Positions 1-11,200 of a DNA stretch of 33,144 bases are shown here, one piece after another. A program made the position numbers and the translations under genes. The number at the start of each line of letters is the position of its first letter. The stretch's first letter is position 1. Origin of the DNA: an uncultured Methanobrevibacter sp. GTDB lineage: Archaea > Methanobacteriota > Methanobacteria > Methanobacteriales > Methanobacteriaceae. Location of the stretch: contig OMVY01000015.1 of assembly GCA_900314635.1 (NCBI GenBank), positions 1-33,144 on the forward strand. The letters run 5' to 3'. The notes beneath the pieces were generated by a model. The model ran no database searches. It was not told the origin of the DNA and saw only the letters and a list, made by a program, of their open reading frames with translations.

Positions 1-217
1 TCTATCCTTATTTTCAAAAAATAAACAATTTAACGAAGAAAAAAAGTTTTAACAAAAAAATACTATTTTTTAAAATCACTCAAGTTTGATACAGTCCCAG
101 GATTTTCAATATGATTTTTAAAATATTGGAATTAAATTTTTTTTAGTTTGGATTACATTTTTCAGTCGTTTTAATGGAGTCGGATTTTCAATCTCTATTC
201 GGATTTTTCCAAAGGGG

Positions 218-1468
218 CTACTTGATTCCGACTTCAATAACATCCAATTCAGCACAGATTGCCTGAGTGCCCAGAACTTCGCTAACGCTTGGTTTGGACC
301 TGCCTTCGTCGCTTGAAATCAGCTCCTTGATGTACAATCCCCCTTCTGTTTTTATAATCATCTCAAAGCTGTGTGGATTGATGTATTTGCAGCTCAGCTC
401 TTTCACTTCCTTTTCTCTAATCTTGTCTGCTCTTCTGTGGGATACTCTTATAGGTGTTCTCTGCTGGATGGTGTGCAGTGACTGCAGCTTGTCCAGGTCT
501 TCTTCCCTTATCTCGTCTTCACATTCCACAAGCGCCCTGTAGACCTTGTAGGTATCTGGAGAGGAAGTCTTGATTTCAGCTTTCCTTTTTCTGACTGTAT
601 ACTTCAAGTTGTGATAGGCTGTTTTTCCAAGGGCTGCTTCATTTGCCTCTCTTTCTATTTTCTCCAGGTCGAGCTTTCTGATTCTCGGCTCCTTTATCTC
701 GAGGACGAATGGACGGCCGTCTCCAAGCATTCTCACATCGATATCCTCTCTGCCTGCGCCATGGAATTTTGCCTCATAGCCTTTGGAGTATTTCAATGCG
801 GTCTGGGACAAGAGCTCTTCAACAGATTCAGGATACTGCTTTCCTGTGAAGTTGCAGGCCTCGCATCCCCTGCCTTTGCATTTCCTGCATGGCCATTTGG
901 TCTGGGGAATGTTTCTCACAAGCTTGTTGTATCGTCCTTCTATGAAAATAGGATTGATTTGTATTCTTACCTGGACCGGATTCTCCACATCTTCTTTAAG
1001 CATTCTTCTAAAGTCCGCCATTATGATGACATCCTCCTTGTCGAAGTCCACCTCCTGAGGGAGGTTTTTCTCAAGAAGCTTTCCCATTTCTCGATTTACT
1101 TCCCTTTTCAGGATTTCCACATCAAGTCCGAGCTTTTCACTTATTAGAGCATCCTTCTCAACTATCTCCTTCGGCAGTTTGCATCCAACAACGAAAGTGT
1201 CGAATTCAACTTCCAGAAAGTCGATTTTTTCACATACCAAATCGAGGAGGCTTGAATCTATTTCCTTGAAAATGTCGCTGCAGATGTCGCATTTAGTATC
1301 TTCATCATATTCTGGAAGTTCAAGGGCCTTTCGAATCTTCTCCCCCCTTTCCACGTTTCCATTTCCTTTCACAACATCTGAAAATTTACGTCCGAGGCAG
1401 TGATTGCAGATATTTCCATTTGTAAGTTCTATTAAGCTTGAAGCTTTAGCAAGTATTTCCTTATCCAA
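218..1468 (-). CDS. pus10: tRNA pseudouridine synthase Pus10
   Basis: The product (416 residues) should make pseudouridine 54, and often 55, in the T-loop of archaeal tRNA. Visible hallmarks are an N-terminal zinc-binding pair CNHC/CDIC (Cys21, 24, 60, 63), a second CRKC-GCEAC cluster near residues 194-205, and the catalytic-loop motif GREDIDVRML near residues 239-248, which contains the active-site aspartate. Length fits archaeal Pus10. The start codon is TTG on the minus strand. I chose it because GAGG lies 7 bases upstream and the next methionine falls well after the essential CNHCLGR motif. It lies 209 bases downstream of srp54 on the same strand, so the two may be co-transcribed. What is seen: motifs and start. 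What is known: the Pus10 reaction. Confidence 0.93.
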   Translation of the reverse strand: MDKEILAKASSLIELTNGNICNHCLGRKFSDVVKGNGNVERGEKIRKALELPEYDEDTKCDICSDIFKEIDSSLLDLVCEKIDFLEVEFDTFVVGCKLPKEIVEKDALISEKLGLDVEILKREVNREMGKLLEKNLPQEVDFDKEDVIIMADFRRMLKEDVENPVQVRIQINPIFIEGRYNKLVRNIPQTKWPCRKCKGRGCEACNFTGKQYPESVEELLSQTALKYSKGYEAKFHGAGREDIDVRMLGDGRPFVLEIKEPRIRKLDLEKIEREANEAALGKTAYHNLKYTVRKRKAEIKTSSPDTYKVYRALVECEDEIREEDLDKLQSLHTIQQRTPIRVSHRRADKIREKEVKELSCKYINPHSFEMIIKTEGGLYIKELISSDEGRSKPSVSEVLGTQAICAELDVIEVGIK

Positions 1469-1677
1469 TTAAATTCCTCAATTTGTATTTTTAAAAATAG
1501 AATAAATAAATCAATAGCTTGATAGCTATTTAGAAAACAAGTTCAGTGATTTAAGAATCGATTCATTTTTTTTATTGATTAATTAAATCAGTTTTTGTAG
1601 TTTTTGGGATTTAATTAGTAAATCCATTGTCTAATTAAATCCACTTAAAGAATATAAATTTTAAATAATCATGGAGA

Positions 1678-3015
1678 TCATCGGTTCATGAATTGGCCCA
1701 TAAGCCTGTTCATGGCTCCTCCACCCATTCCCCTGCGGCTGATTCCTTTCATGGCCTTCTTGGTGTTGTTGTAGTATTTCAAAAGATCCTTCACATCGCT
1801 TTCACTAACACCTGCGCCGCGGGAGATTCTTTGTATGCGTGAGTGCTTGATAATCTTTGGATTCTCCATCTCCTCATCAGTCATTGAAGACATTATGACC
1901 TTGAAATGTTCGATTGTGTCTTCGGTCATCTGACTGGCTTCCTTAGGGATTTTTCCGCTGAGTCCTGGAATCATGTTCATCACCTTGTTCATAGGCCCCA
2001 TGCTGTTCATCATTTCAAACTGATTCTGCATGTCCTTTAAGGTGAATTTGCCGCTGAGCATGGCATTCATGGTTTCGGTTGCTATATCCTCATCAATAAC
2101 CTCTTCCGCCTTTTCAATCAGGCTTCTGATGTCTCCCATACCAAGCAGTCTTGATATGAATCTTTCTGGGTCGAATGCCTCGAATTCATCGATTCTCTCA
2201 CCAGTACCTATGAATTTAATCGGAGCGCCGGTTTCAGCAACTGCGGATAATGCGCCTCCTCCTTTTGCAGTACCATCGAGTTTTGTGATAATGATTGAAC
2301 CGATATCTGTAGCTTCTGAAAATGCTTTTGCCTGTTCTCCAGCCTGCTGGCCTATTGTTCCATCAATGACAAGAATGGATTCGTTAGGTTCGATTATCTT
2401 GTCCAGTCTGTTCATCTCTTCAATCAGGTCAGCTTCATTGCTGTGCCTTCCCGCAGTATCGAAAATGATGATTTTTTGATTTTTGAACTTTTTAAGACCT
2501 TTCTCGGCCAAATCCAGAGCATCCTTGTTCTCAGGGTCTCCGTAAAGCTGAATCTGCATTTCATCAGTCAATTGTTTCAATTGCTCGTATGCAGCCGGCC
2601 TCCATGTGTCTGTACACACAATTGCTGGAGAGAATCCTTTTTTCTGAAGGTAATAGCATAGTTTTCCAATGGTGGTGGTCTTACCACTACCTTGAAGACC
2701 AAGGAATAAGATTTTGAATGGCTTGGCATCGATTTTAAGCTCTTGAGCTTCAGAACCTAGCAATTCCACCATTTCTTCATAGATGATTCTGATAACATGT
2801 TCTCTTGGTGTGATTCCCTTTGGAGGTTCCTCATTAAGAGCACGATCTTCAATTTTCTTAGATAATTTCAAAACAAGCTGGATGTTCACATCTGATTGTA
2901 TCAAAGCTCTTTGAATGTCCTTAACGACTTCTTTTACAACCTTTTTATCGATAACACTCATTCCAGCCAGTTTCTTCATAGTGTTTGTAAGGTTTTCACC
3001 TAGATTGCCTAGCAT
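1678..3015 (-). CDS. srp54: Signal recognition particle 54 kDa protein
   Basis: This is the GTPase subunit of the signal recognition particle (445 residues). It binds signal peptides and 7S RNA and delivers ribosomes to the membrane receptor FtsY. The order is an N helical bundle (about 1-90), a G domain with P-loop GLQGSGKT (106-113), DTAGR (186-190) and TKLD (244-247), then a methionine-rich M domain (about 300-445) with repeated MxxM stretches and a basic, glycine-rich tail. The ATG start has a clear GGAG site just upstream on the minus strand. It is transcribed divergently from hpt across a 310-base spacer. The 7S RNA gene was not seen in this window. Confidence 0.97.
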   Translation of the reverse strand: MLGNLGENLTNTMKKLAGMSVIDKKVVKEVVKDIQRALIQSDVNIQLVLKLSKKIEDRALNEEPPKGITPREHVIRIIYEEMVELLGSEAQELKIDAKPFKILFLGLQGSGKTTTIGKLCYYLQKKGFSPAIVCTDTWRPAAYEQLKQLTDEMQIQLYGDPENKDALDLAEKGLKKFKNQKIIIFDTAGRHSNEADLIEEMNRLDKIIEPNESILVIDGTIGQQAGEQAKAFSEATDIGSIIITKLDGTAKGGGALSAVAETGAPIKFIGTGERIDEFEAFDPERFISRLLGMGDIRSLIEKAEEVIDEDIATETMNAMLSGKFTLKDMQNQFEMMNSMGPMNKVMNMIPGLSGKIPKEASQMTEDTIEHFKVIMSSMTDEEMENPKIIKHSRIQRISRGAGVSESDVKDLLKYYNNTKKAMKGISRRGMGGGAMNRLMGQFMNR

Positions 3016-3325
3016 AATATCTCCTCGATATTCCGTAAAATTTGATAATTCTGATTTAATAGTCTGTCTGACTTATTTGTATTCAATCTAACTGTTTGCC
3101 GACTTATTTCGGATTTAAATCGGATTATTATGTCGATTGACTTGTTCATATTTGAATAGGGCCGTGATTTTGCTTCATGAAATTTGATTAGCCCTGATTT
3201 TATTAATCTTTATTAACTATATTGTATAAAATTAATAGTATATAAAAATTTATTCATCTTTTGATATAAAATTATTGAAAATGAAATTTTTTATGGTTTT
3301 ATTCCAATTAGTTTGAGGTTTAAGA
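3016..3325. promoter_or_regulatory. Divergent promoter region srp54/hpt
   Basis: This 310-base spacer separates two divergent genes. For hpt there is a good archaeal TATA-like element, TATATAAAA at 3239-3247, about 80 bases before the start codon, and a GAGGT ribosome site at 3315-3319. The left half contains a 10-base palindrome GATTTAAATC (3112-3121) inside a repeated TCGGATT context, and two copies of GACTTATTT. No gene was found. The palindrome resembles the motifs upstream of the PAC2 gene, but in AT-rich DNA this could be chance. Confidence 0.5.
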
Positions 3326-3895
3326 ATGCTTGAAAAATTAGTTGAGTCTTTGGAAAAAGCACCTGTGGTTAAAAAGGGCGATTATGATTATTTTGTACAT
3401 GGTTTAAGCGATGGAGTGCCTGCACTTGATCCTGAGGTCTTGAAGGAAATCTCCATTTATCTTAAGGAAAAACTGGATTTCAGTAAAATCGATAAGATCG
3501 TAGGGGTTGAAGCAATGGGAATTCACCTTGCTACTGCATTATCACTTGAAACAGGAGTTCCTTTTGTAGTCATCCGTAAAAGGGAGTACGGACTTCCTGG
3601 AGAGCATGTAATTACAAAATCAACAGGCTACGGCACATCAAAATTATATATCAACGATTTAAACGAAGGAGACAACATAATATTGATTGACGATGTTGTA
3701 AGTACCGGAGGCACATTGACTTCTGTAATCAATGAATTGAAGCTCATCGGAGTTAATCTGCTTGATGTCATTGTCGCGGTTGCAAAAGGCGAAGGCAAGC
3801 AGATTGTTGAAACCAATACGGGAGTTGAGCTTTTAACACTTGTTTCCCTGCATGTTGAAGAAGGAAAAGTTGTTGTAGACTCTGTAGATGTTTAA
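3326..3895 (+). CDS. hpt: Hypoxanthine/purine phosphoribosyltransferase
   Basis: This is a type I phosphoribosyltransferase (189 residues) that salvages a purine base with PRPP to give the nucleotide. The PRPP-binding loop is plain: ILIDDVVSTGGTL around residues 119-131, with the acidic pair Asp122-Asp123. The sequence also has the archaeal-type KREYGLPGEHV loop near residue 85, which resembles adenine-type enzymes, and this length and arrangement match the hypoxanthine phosphoribosyltransferase annotated in Methanobacteriales. The substrate assignment rests on family recall; guanine or adenine use cannot be excluded. The ATG has a GAGGT site 6 bases upstream. Dph2 follows on the same strand after 153 bases. 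Confidence 0.88.
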   Translation: MLEKLVESLEKAPVVKKGDYDYFVHGLSDGVPALDPEVLKEISIYLKEKLDFSKIDKIVGVEAMGIHLATALSLETGVPFVVIRKREYGLPGEHVITKSTGYGTSKLYINDLNEGDNIILIDDVVSTGGTLTSVINELKLIGVNLLDVIVAVAKGEGKQIVETNTGVELLTLVSLHVEEGKVVVDSVDV

Positions 3896-4048
3896 TATTT
3901 TTGAATTATTTAACCAGTTGTTGACTTAATTTGAGTTAAATGGTATCTTAAAATATATGCTTGAAATCTTTTAAAAAACTTTTTTGAGGTTTAGGCTTAT
4001 TAAACAAGATATTATTAACTTTCTATTTTTTTATTCTGTTTTGATAAA

Positions 4049-5056
4049 ATGTCTTTATATGATATGGAACTTGACAAGGTCATAGCTAGAATCAAGGCTG
4101 TGGATGCTAGAAATGTAGGCTTGCAGTTTCCTGAAGGCCTCAAGATGCAGGCTGTAGCTATTGCTCGTGAAATCGAGGATAAGACCGACGCTACTGTCAT
4201 CATATCAGGTGATCCCTGCTTTGGAGCCTGCGACGTATCCGACCGCAAGATGAAGGGCATAGTGGATTTCATAGTTCATTACGGCCACACTCCCCTTCCT
4301 CTCAAGTACTCCATCCCGACAATGTTCCTGCCGGCCAAGGCGCAGATCAATATTAAAAAGCATTTGGAAAATGCACTTGAATATCTGGAAGACTATTCAA
4401 AGGTTGCTGTTGCCACAACAGCCCAGCATCTTCATCTTCTGGATGAAATGGTTGATTTCTTAGAGGATAATGGAAAGGAGGTTGTTGTAGGCTCATCCCG
4501 CAGCACCAAGAAGGGCCAGGTCTTAGGATGCAATTTCTCATCAATCAAGAATCTTGATGCTGAAGTTTATCTCTTTATTGGAAGCGGCAATTTCCACCCT
4601 TTAGGCATTAGGTTGTTCACCAAATCCGTTGTGCTTGCCATAGACCCTTACAGCGGTGAGATAAGAAAAATGGACGAATATGCCGATAGGATTCTAAGGA
4701 TACGATTTGCAAGAATCATCAAGGCCCAGACAGTTCAAAAATGGGGGATAATTGTCTCATCCAAGGAAGGTCAATACAGGATGAAGCTTGCCAAGGAGCT
4801 GAAGAAGATTCTCAAAGAGGAGGGCATGGAAGCTTATATAATCGTATTGGACCATGTCAACCCTGATGTTCTCCTTCCATATATGGAACTGCAGGGTTTT
4901 GTTGTCACAGCATGTCCTAGAATAGCTATTGATGACTCTCAAATGTATGAAAAACCGGTTATCACTCCTCAAGAACTTGAAATAGTTTTAAACAAGAGGG
5001 AATGGGAAAAATACCAATTGGATGAGATTTCCTTTGAGGACAGGTATTATCAATAG
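4049..5056 (+). CDS. dph2: Diphthamide synthesis protein Dph2
   Basis: Archaeal Dph2 (335 residues) is a non-canonical radical SAM enzyme. It transfers a 3-amino-3-carboxypropyl group from S-adenosylmethionine to a histidine of elongation factor 2, the first step of diphthamide synthesis. The three separated cluster-cysteine regions are visible: GDPCFGACD (Cys57/Cys61), the VLGCNFSS stretch near residue 165, and [12 protein letters not shown] near residue 286. The start is the first ATG after an in-frame TAA at 4016-4018. No Shine-Dalgarno site precedes it, so the mRNA may be leaderless or weakly initiated. It is the last housekeeping gene before the NRPS block. Confidence 0.95.
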   Translation: MSLYDMELDKVIARIKAVDARNVGLQFPEGLKMQAVAIAREIEDKTDATVIISGDPCFGACDVSDRKMKGIVDFIVHYGHTPLPLKYSIPTMFLPAKAQINIKKHLENALEYLEDYSKVAVATTAQHLHLLDEMVDFLEDNGKEVVVGSSRSTKKGQVLGCNFSSIKNLDAEVYLFIGSGNFHPLGIRLFTKSVVLAIDPYSGEIRKMDEYADRILRIRFARIIKAQTVQKWGIIVSSKEGQYRMKLAKELKKILKEEGMEAYIIVLDHVNPDVLLPYMELQGFVVTACPRIAIDDSQMYEKPVITPQELEIVLNKREWEKYQLDEISFEDRYYQ

Positions 5057-5085
5057 CTTATAATTTTTCACACTTTTATTTTGAT

Positions 5086-5271
5086 AGTTTATTTGATTTT
5101 TGGGTGATGTTTTAGTAAATTTGAATGAGTTTATTTTGATTTTTTGGTGATGTTTTAGTAAATTTGAATGAGTTGATTTTTTTGTGATGTTTTAGTAAAT
5201 TTGAATGAGTTGATTTTTTTGTGATGTTTTAGTAAATTTGAATGAGTTTATTTTGATTTTTTGGTGATGCT
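5086..5271 (+). repeat. T-rich tandem repeat array carrying the NRPS ribosome site
   Basis: A core beginning GTGATGTTTTAGTAAATTTG recurs at 5104, 5147, 5184 and 5221. A truncated fifth copy at 5264 reads GGTGATGC and runs straight into the NRPS start codon at 5272. The spacings are 43, 37, 37 and 43 bases, in a symmetrical order, because the linker between cores exists in a long and a short form. A degenerate linker is visible from about 5086. The last copy supplies the Shine-Dalgarno sequence GGTGAT. The full copies carry the same GTGATG followed by an immediate ATG-TTT-TAG. Confidence 0.9.
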
Positions 5272-8200
5272 ATGAAAAATTTAAATAAATATAATAATTG
5301 TTTAACAAATGTGCCTAATGTGATCGAATCAACATTCAATCAAATAATTTTAAATTTTGATAGGGAAGTTGATGAATCTTTTTTTATTTCAGCAATGATT
5401 ATTTATTTATCCAGAATAAATCAGTCTGAGGGAATAATTTTTAAAATTTACAGAAATAATTATGAAATTCCTCTAAAACTTGATTATAATGAGAACATTT
5501 CAGTTAATTCATTATTGTTAGAAGTGGATGATTTGATAAGTAATATCCAAGTGAAGGAGCATGTTTTTGATAATGAATTATTGCATGCATATTCTTTTTT
5601 TAACAAAAAGATTAATGATGAGTTCGTTCCTCATGAAAAATCTATTTTAAACTGTTTGTTTGATGGAAAATCCATTGAATTCGTTTATAATGACAGTATT
5701 TTTTCACAGATTCAGATGGAATTTTTAATTGATAGTATTAAGGACATAATTAAACGCATGGATGAAAATCAGGATACTCTTTTAAAAGATTTAAATATTG
5801 TTTCAGATAATGAAATGGAAATCTTGAAAAGGTTTTCAAAAACAGACACTCTGGATTTCGATAATAATAATGAAACAATAATGGATTATATTCATAAAAA
5901 TGCTTTAAAATCACCAAACCAAATAGCAATTTCTGATACAATCACTAATGTAACTTATGGGGAATTTGATAAATATATTAATGCTTTATCTGCAATATTG
6001 CATAATCTGGGTGTTGAAAAAGGGGAATGTGTTGGCGTCTTGCTTCCAAGAATTCCAATGTATATTGTCTCATGTATGGGAATTACAAGAAACGCATCTG
6101 TTTTTGTTCCTCTTGATTTAACCTATCCGAAGGATCGGATTGATTATATTATCGAAGAGAGTGGAATGAATTATATCATATCCTCCAAAACAGTTGATTA
6201 TGCCTCACAGTTTGAAGACAAAAATATTTTATATATTGAGGAGTTAGATTGGGGCACCGATGAGGTATCTCCAAATAATGTTGTTGCTAGTGATTTGGCT
6301 GCAATATATTTCACATCAGGTTCAACAGGTAATCCTAAAGGGGTTAAGACCTCCCATTACACTTTTTTACTTGAAGCATTATACTCTTCAAAATACCTGA
6401 CATCCGGATCGGACATTGCATGTTATGTTAACTTAACTTTTTCATTTTCTGTTGTATCGTATTCTGCTTTTGTTAAAGGAGCTAACTGCATTATAATTAA
6501 TGAATATCTTAAAGAGAATGTCCCAGAACTAATAGAATTTCTGCAGGTCACTCCTCTTGATGCTCTGATTTTACCTACAATTCTTGGAGCAACAATATTG
6601 GAGCGAACAGAAATTAAAACAAAGAATATGATTATAGCGGGGGAACGATTAAAAGAGGCAACTCCAACAATTTTAAGTCGTAAAACAGATTTAATAAATT
6701 GTTATGGGTCTACTGAAGCTTTAGTAATGGCCTATCAGGATGTAAAGAAAGCATCACAATTGGATGAAATCCCCGTTGGTTATCCTGCTGGAAATACATG
6801 GATTTATATCTTGGATAAAAATAACATGCCTCTTCCAATAGGAGTTCCTGGTGAAATTGTTGCCTCCAGTTTGAAATTAGCTCTCGGATATCACAATAAT
6901 GAGGCGCAAACCAATGAGACCTTTGTCGAAAATCCATTTTCTGACTGTTGGGAAAATAAAAGAATGCTTCACACTCGAGATCAAGGATATTTTACTTTTG
7001 ACGGAGAATTAGTGGTTAAGGGAAGGATTGACCGACAAATTAAACTTAGAGGTTTAAGAATCGAGCCGGGTGAAATTGAAAATGTCGTTTTGAATTATTC
7101 TCCATCAATCACCAATGTTGTTGTTGAACTTAGAAATGATAACCTCGTATGTTATTATATTAGTGATGATGAAATTGATGAAGATGACTTAAATGAATTT
7201 ATAAAGGGAAAGGTAACACCTTATATGGTTCCTTCATTTTATATGAAAATGGATGAGTTCCCTCTTAATTTAAATGGAAAAGTGGATGTCAAGGAACTTC
7301 CAACACCTGAATTCGCCATTGAGGAAATCGTTGAGCCGAAAACAGATATTGAAATTAAATTATTCGAAATCATCTCTAACATACTAAAAACAGACAAATT
7401 CGGTATCACTACAGATTTAGTCAGGTTAGGTTTAAATTCACTGTCATCAATAAAAATAGCTTATGAAATAGCATCCAATTGGGGAGTTCAACTCAGTATC
7501 AAGGAACTCAATGATGCAAAGGACATTCAGAACTTGGCATCTCTAATCGATGCTCCAAGCGAATTGACAGAGGTAGTCCATGAAAAGCAAGAATTATATC
7601 CTTTAAGCCAAAATCAATTGGGAGTTTACTTCGAATCCATAAAACATCCGGACAAGCTGATTTACAACACCACATCCGCTGTTGATTTGGGGGCAGGTAT
7701 TGATGTTGAAAAGCTTAAAAGCTCAATTGTTAACCTGGTTGATAAATACACATACCTGAAAAGCATATTATTTGAAGAAAACGGAAAAACATATCTTAAG
7801 AGGCAGGACGATGAGCCTGTTAATGTTGACGTGTTTGAAAATCCGGCAACAGATGAGATTAAAAACAGTTTTGCACGCCCATTCGATTTGTTCAAAGGGC
7901 CATTGTATCGTTTTGAAATTTATCATACTGTGGATAAAACAATCCTGCTCATGGATGTTCATCACATTTTGTTTGATGGAACTTCAGTCAATCTATTCAT
8001 TAATGAGCTATTGGATGAATATGATGACATTAATGATGCAGAGGAAGTTAGCTCCGGATTTGACTTTATTTTAGATGAAAAAGAACTTGAAGGAAGTGAA
8101 AAATACCTGAAATCCAAAGAGTTCTTTGAAGATAGGCTGGCGGATATTGAAAATGTGACTTCAATCAATCCGGATAAGGCTGGTGAAAAAGAATCAGGTT

Positions 8201-11200
8201 CTCTTAAGGAGGTTTCAGTTCAAATCAACAAGGAGAATATTTTCGAATTCTCTAAAGTAAATGGAATAACTCCTAACAGCTTGTTTTTAGCGTCATCCCT
8301 TTTAACATTATCAAAATTCTCATACACTAAGGACATGTTATTAACCACAATTTCCAATGGAAGAATCAATCCAAAGTATTTCAAGACATTGGCAATGATT
8401 GTAAGGTCACTTCCGATTGCAATGACAATTGACACCAACCAAAGTGTCTTGGATTACATTAATTCCGTTAATGAAACCTTTGTCGACACAATCGATAACG
8501 AATCATATCCATTCACTAAAATATTTGAGGAACATAATTTTATTCCGGAAATCTATTATGCTTACCAAGTAGGCCTGTTTGATGAAAAGATATTGAAAAA
8601 CGGAAATAAGGTTAATGTCGAACCGCTGGAACTTGATTATCCAAAATTCAACATTTGCATATATGTGGAAGAGGATTTGGAAAACATAAATCTTATAATA
8701 CGCTATAATGACCAGTTATATTCACATGGATTGATGGAATCATTAGTTGAAAGCATTAATGTGGTATTGAACAAATTTATGAATTCCTTAAATGAAAATG
8801 CTTCAGATATTTCACTTTTAACTGACTTTGAAGAAAATGAAATAGCTAAAAAAGAAGCGGAATTAACATTAAATATAAACGAACCGTTATTGAAAGATAA
8901 ATTTGAATATGTTGCTTCTAAAAAACCAGATGAGATTGTAGTGTATGCAGTTGATGCTAATCTGACTTTTGAAGAACTTAACGCTAAAGCAAATGTATTT
9001 GCAAATTCATTAATTGACAGTGGTTTTAAAACAAATGATAAAATCATATTGAAATTGAAAAGGACTTCTAAATTAATGATAGCACTCATCGGTTCCCTAA
9101 AAGCCGGTGTTTCTTTCATTCCGGTTGACCCTAAGTATCCTCAAGAGAGAATTACTCATATTCAGGAGGATAGCGGATGTAAGATGATTATATCAGACGA
9201 TCCGCTTACAGGTGAAGTAGGCATTGATAATTTGCTTAATGGCTCAAACACTACAAATCCAAAATTGGATTTGAAAAATGATGACATTGCATTCTTAATT
9301 TACACATCCGGTTCAACAGGTCTTCCAAAAGGAGTAATGATAAAACAGGATAGCATTACAAATTACATCAAACCTACTCCAAAAAACTCTCCAATAAATG
9401 CAATAGCGAGGGATGTTTCTAAAATGCTGTCCATTACAACCGCATCTTTCATTGCATTTTTACGTGAAGCCTTCGCATCAGTAATGAATGGAGTTCCAAT
9501 GGTGCTTGCAGATGAGGAAGCATCAATGAATCCAATTAGGCTGGCAAACTTAATCAAGGAGCATGGAATTGATGGAATGTCCGCAACACCATCCAGATTG
9601 CAGCAATATTTAACAATCGAGGATTTCAAAAGGGTTTTAAATGACATCAAGGTAATCACAATTGGTGGTGAAAAGTTCATAGAGTCATTGTACCCTACAT
9701 TAGTCAAATATACCAATGCAGACATTTACAACTCATATGGTCCAACAGAAGTCACCATTGCATCCCATGCAAAACTTATGAAGGACAGTAATGTATCTGA
9801 AGGAAAACCTATCCACAACACTATCGATTTAATTGTGGATCTTGACAATAATCCATTGCCTGACCATATTGTGGGAAATATTGCAATTGGAGGTGTTGGA
9901 GTTTCTTCAGGGTATTGGAACAAACCTGAGTTAACCGAGAAGGCATTCTATATCAAGAATGGTATTCCTTATTATAACACTGGAGATTTGGGTTATAAAC
10001 GTGATGATGGAGAGCTTGTGGTTGTCGGAAGGGCAGATTCACAAATTAAGCTTAGAGGTTTGAGAATAGAAACCGGTGAAATCGAGAATGTCATACTGAA
10101 AAATAGTGGGATTGATTTGGTGTTTGTTAATGTTCAAGTCATCAATGATACCGAATACTTATGTGCATACTATGTTGCAGACTCTGAAATTGACACCAAT
10201 AAATTAAAAGAGGACATTTCACAGGAATTAACAGATTATATGATTCCAACATTCTTCATTCAATTAGAAGAGTTACCTCTGAACCCTAACGGTAAATTGG
10301 ATAGGAAAAAATTGCCGCTTCCATCAATTGATGATGAGATAACTGAAGTTGTTGAGGCTTCAAACGAATTGGAACAAATTGTATTGGACATGTGCAGGGA
10401 CATTATCTCAAAAGACGATTTCGGAGTCACAACCAATCTGTTCAACATTGGTTTCACTTCATTAACTGTTATTCAGCTACTTGCAAGGATTTCCGAAGAG
10501 CTTAAAGTCGATGTAAGCATCATGGACATGATGAAATCCAAAAATGTTCTGGATATTGTCGAGTTGATTGATGCTGCGGATATGGTATCTGAAACTGAAG
10601 AAGCGGAATTGAGGGAATATTATCCTTTAACTCACAACCAATTGGGAGTTTACTTTGACTGCATTAAAAATCCTGATAAGATAGGATATAATCTGCCGAA
10701 GATCATCAGGTTTGATAAGAGTGTGGATTCAGCAAAATTAAGGAAAGCAATCATTGATGCTATTGATTTGCACTCCTATTTGAAAATGGAGCTTGTCCAA
10801 AAAGACGGGCAGATATTGCAAAAGCGAAATGATGAACTCGACATTTCAGATTTGGTGACAATCACAACACAGGATGTGGAAGTAACTAAAGAGGATATTG
10901 ATGCGTTCATACGCCCATTCTCATTATATGATGACTTATTATTCAGGTTTGAAATCATTGAAACACCTTCAGAAGTGGTATTGCTCAATGATTTCCACCA
11001 TTTGATATTAGACGGAACATCAGCTAACCTCTTCTTCAGAGACATTACCCTGTTCTATGATGGCAAAATCGATGATATCCCAGAGGAGACAGTGGATGCA
11101 TTTGAATACAGCCTGATTGAAAATGATTTGGAGAACTCAAACAAGTACAAGCAGGCTGAAGCATTCTTTGACAGGCAAATTTCCGATTTTGATGAATCAA

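Noticed and set aside
611-1147. Plus-strand ORF of 178 codons opposite pus10
   Set aside because: Pus10 on the other strand has zinc and catalytic motifs throughout; this frame has none.
5104-5271. CRISPR-like array of repeats before the NRPS
   Set aside because: The units follow each other with only T-rich linkers; there are no unique spacers of constant length and no cas genes.
8703-9119. Minus-strand ORF of 138 codons inside the NRPS
   Set aside because: It is antisense to a conserved C2/A2 region; its hydrophobic, Ser-rich sequence is what a reversed coding frame gives. No ribosome site or family motif.
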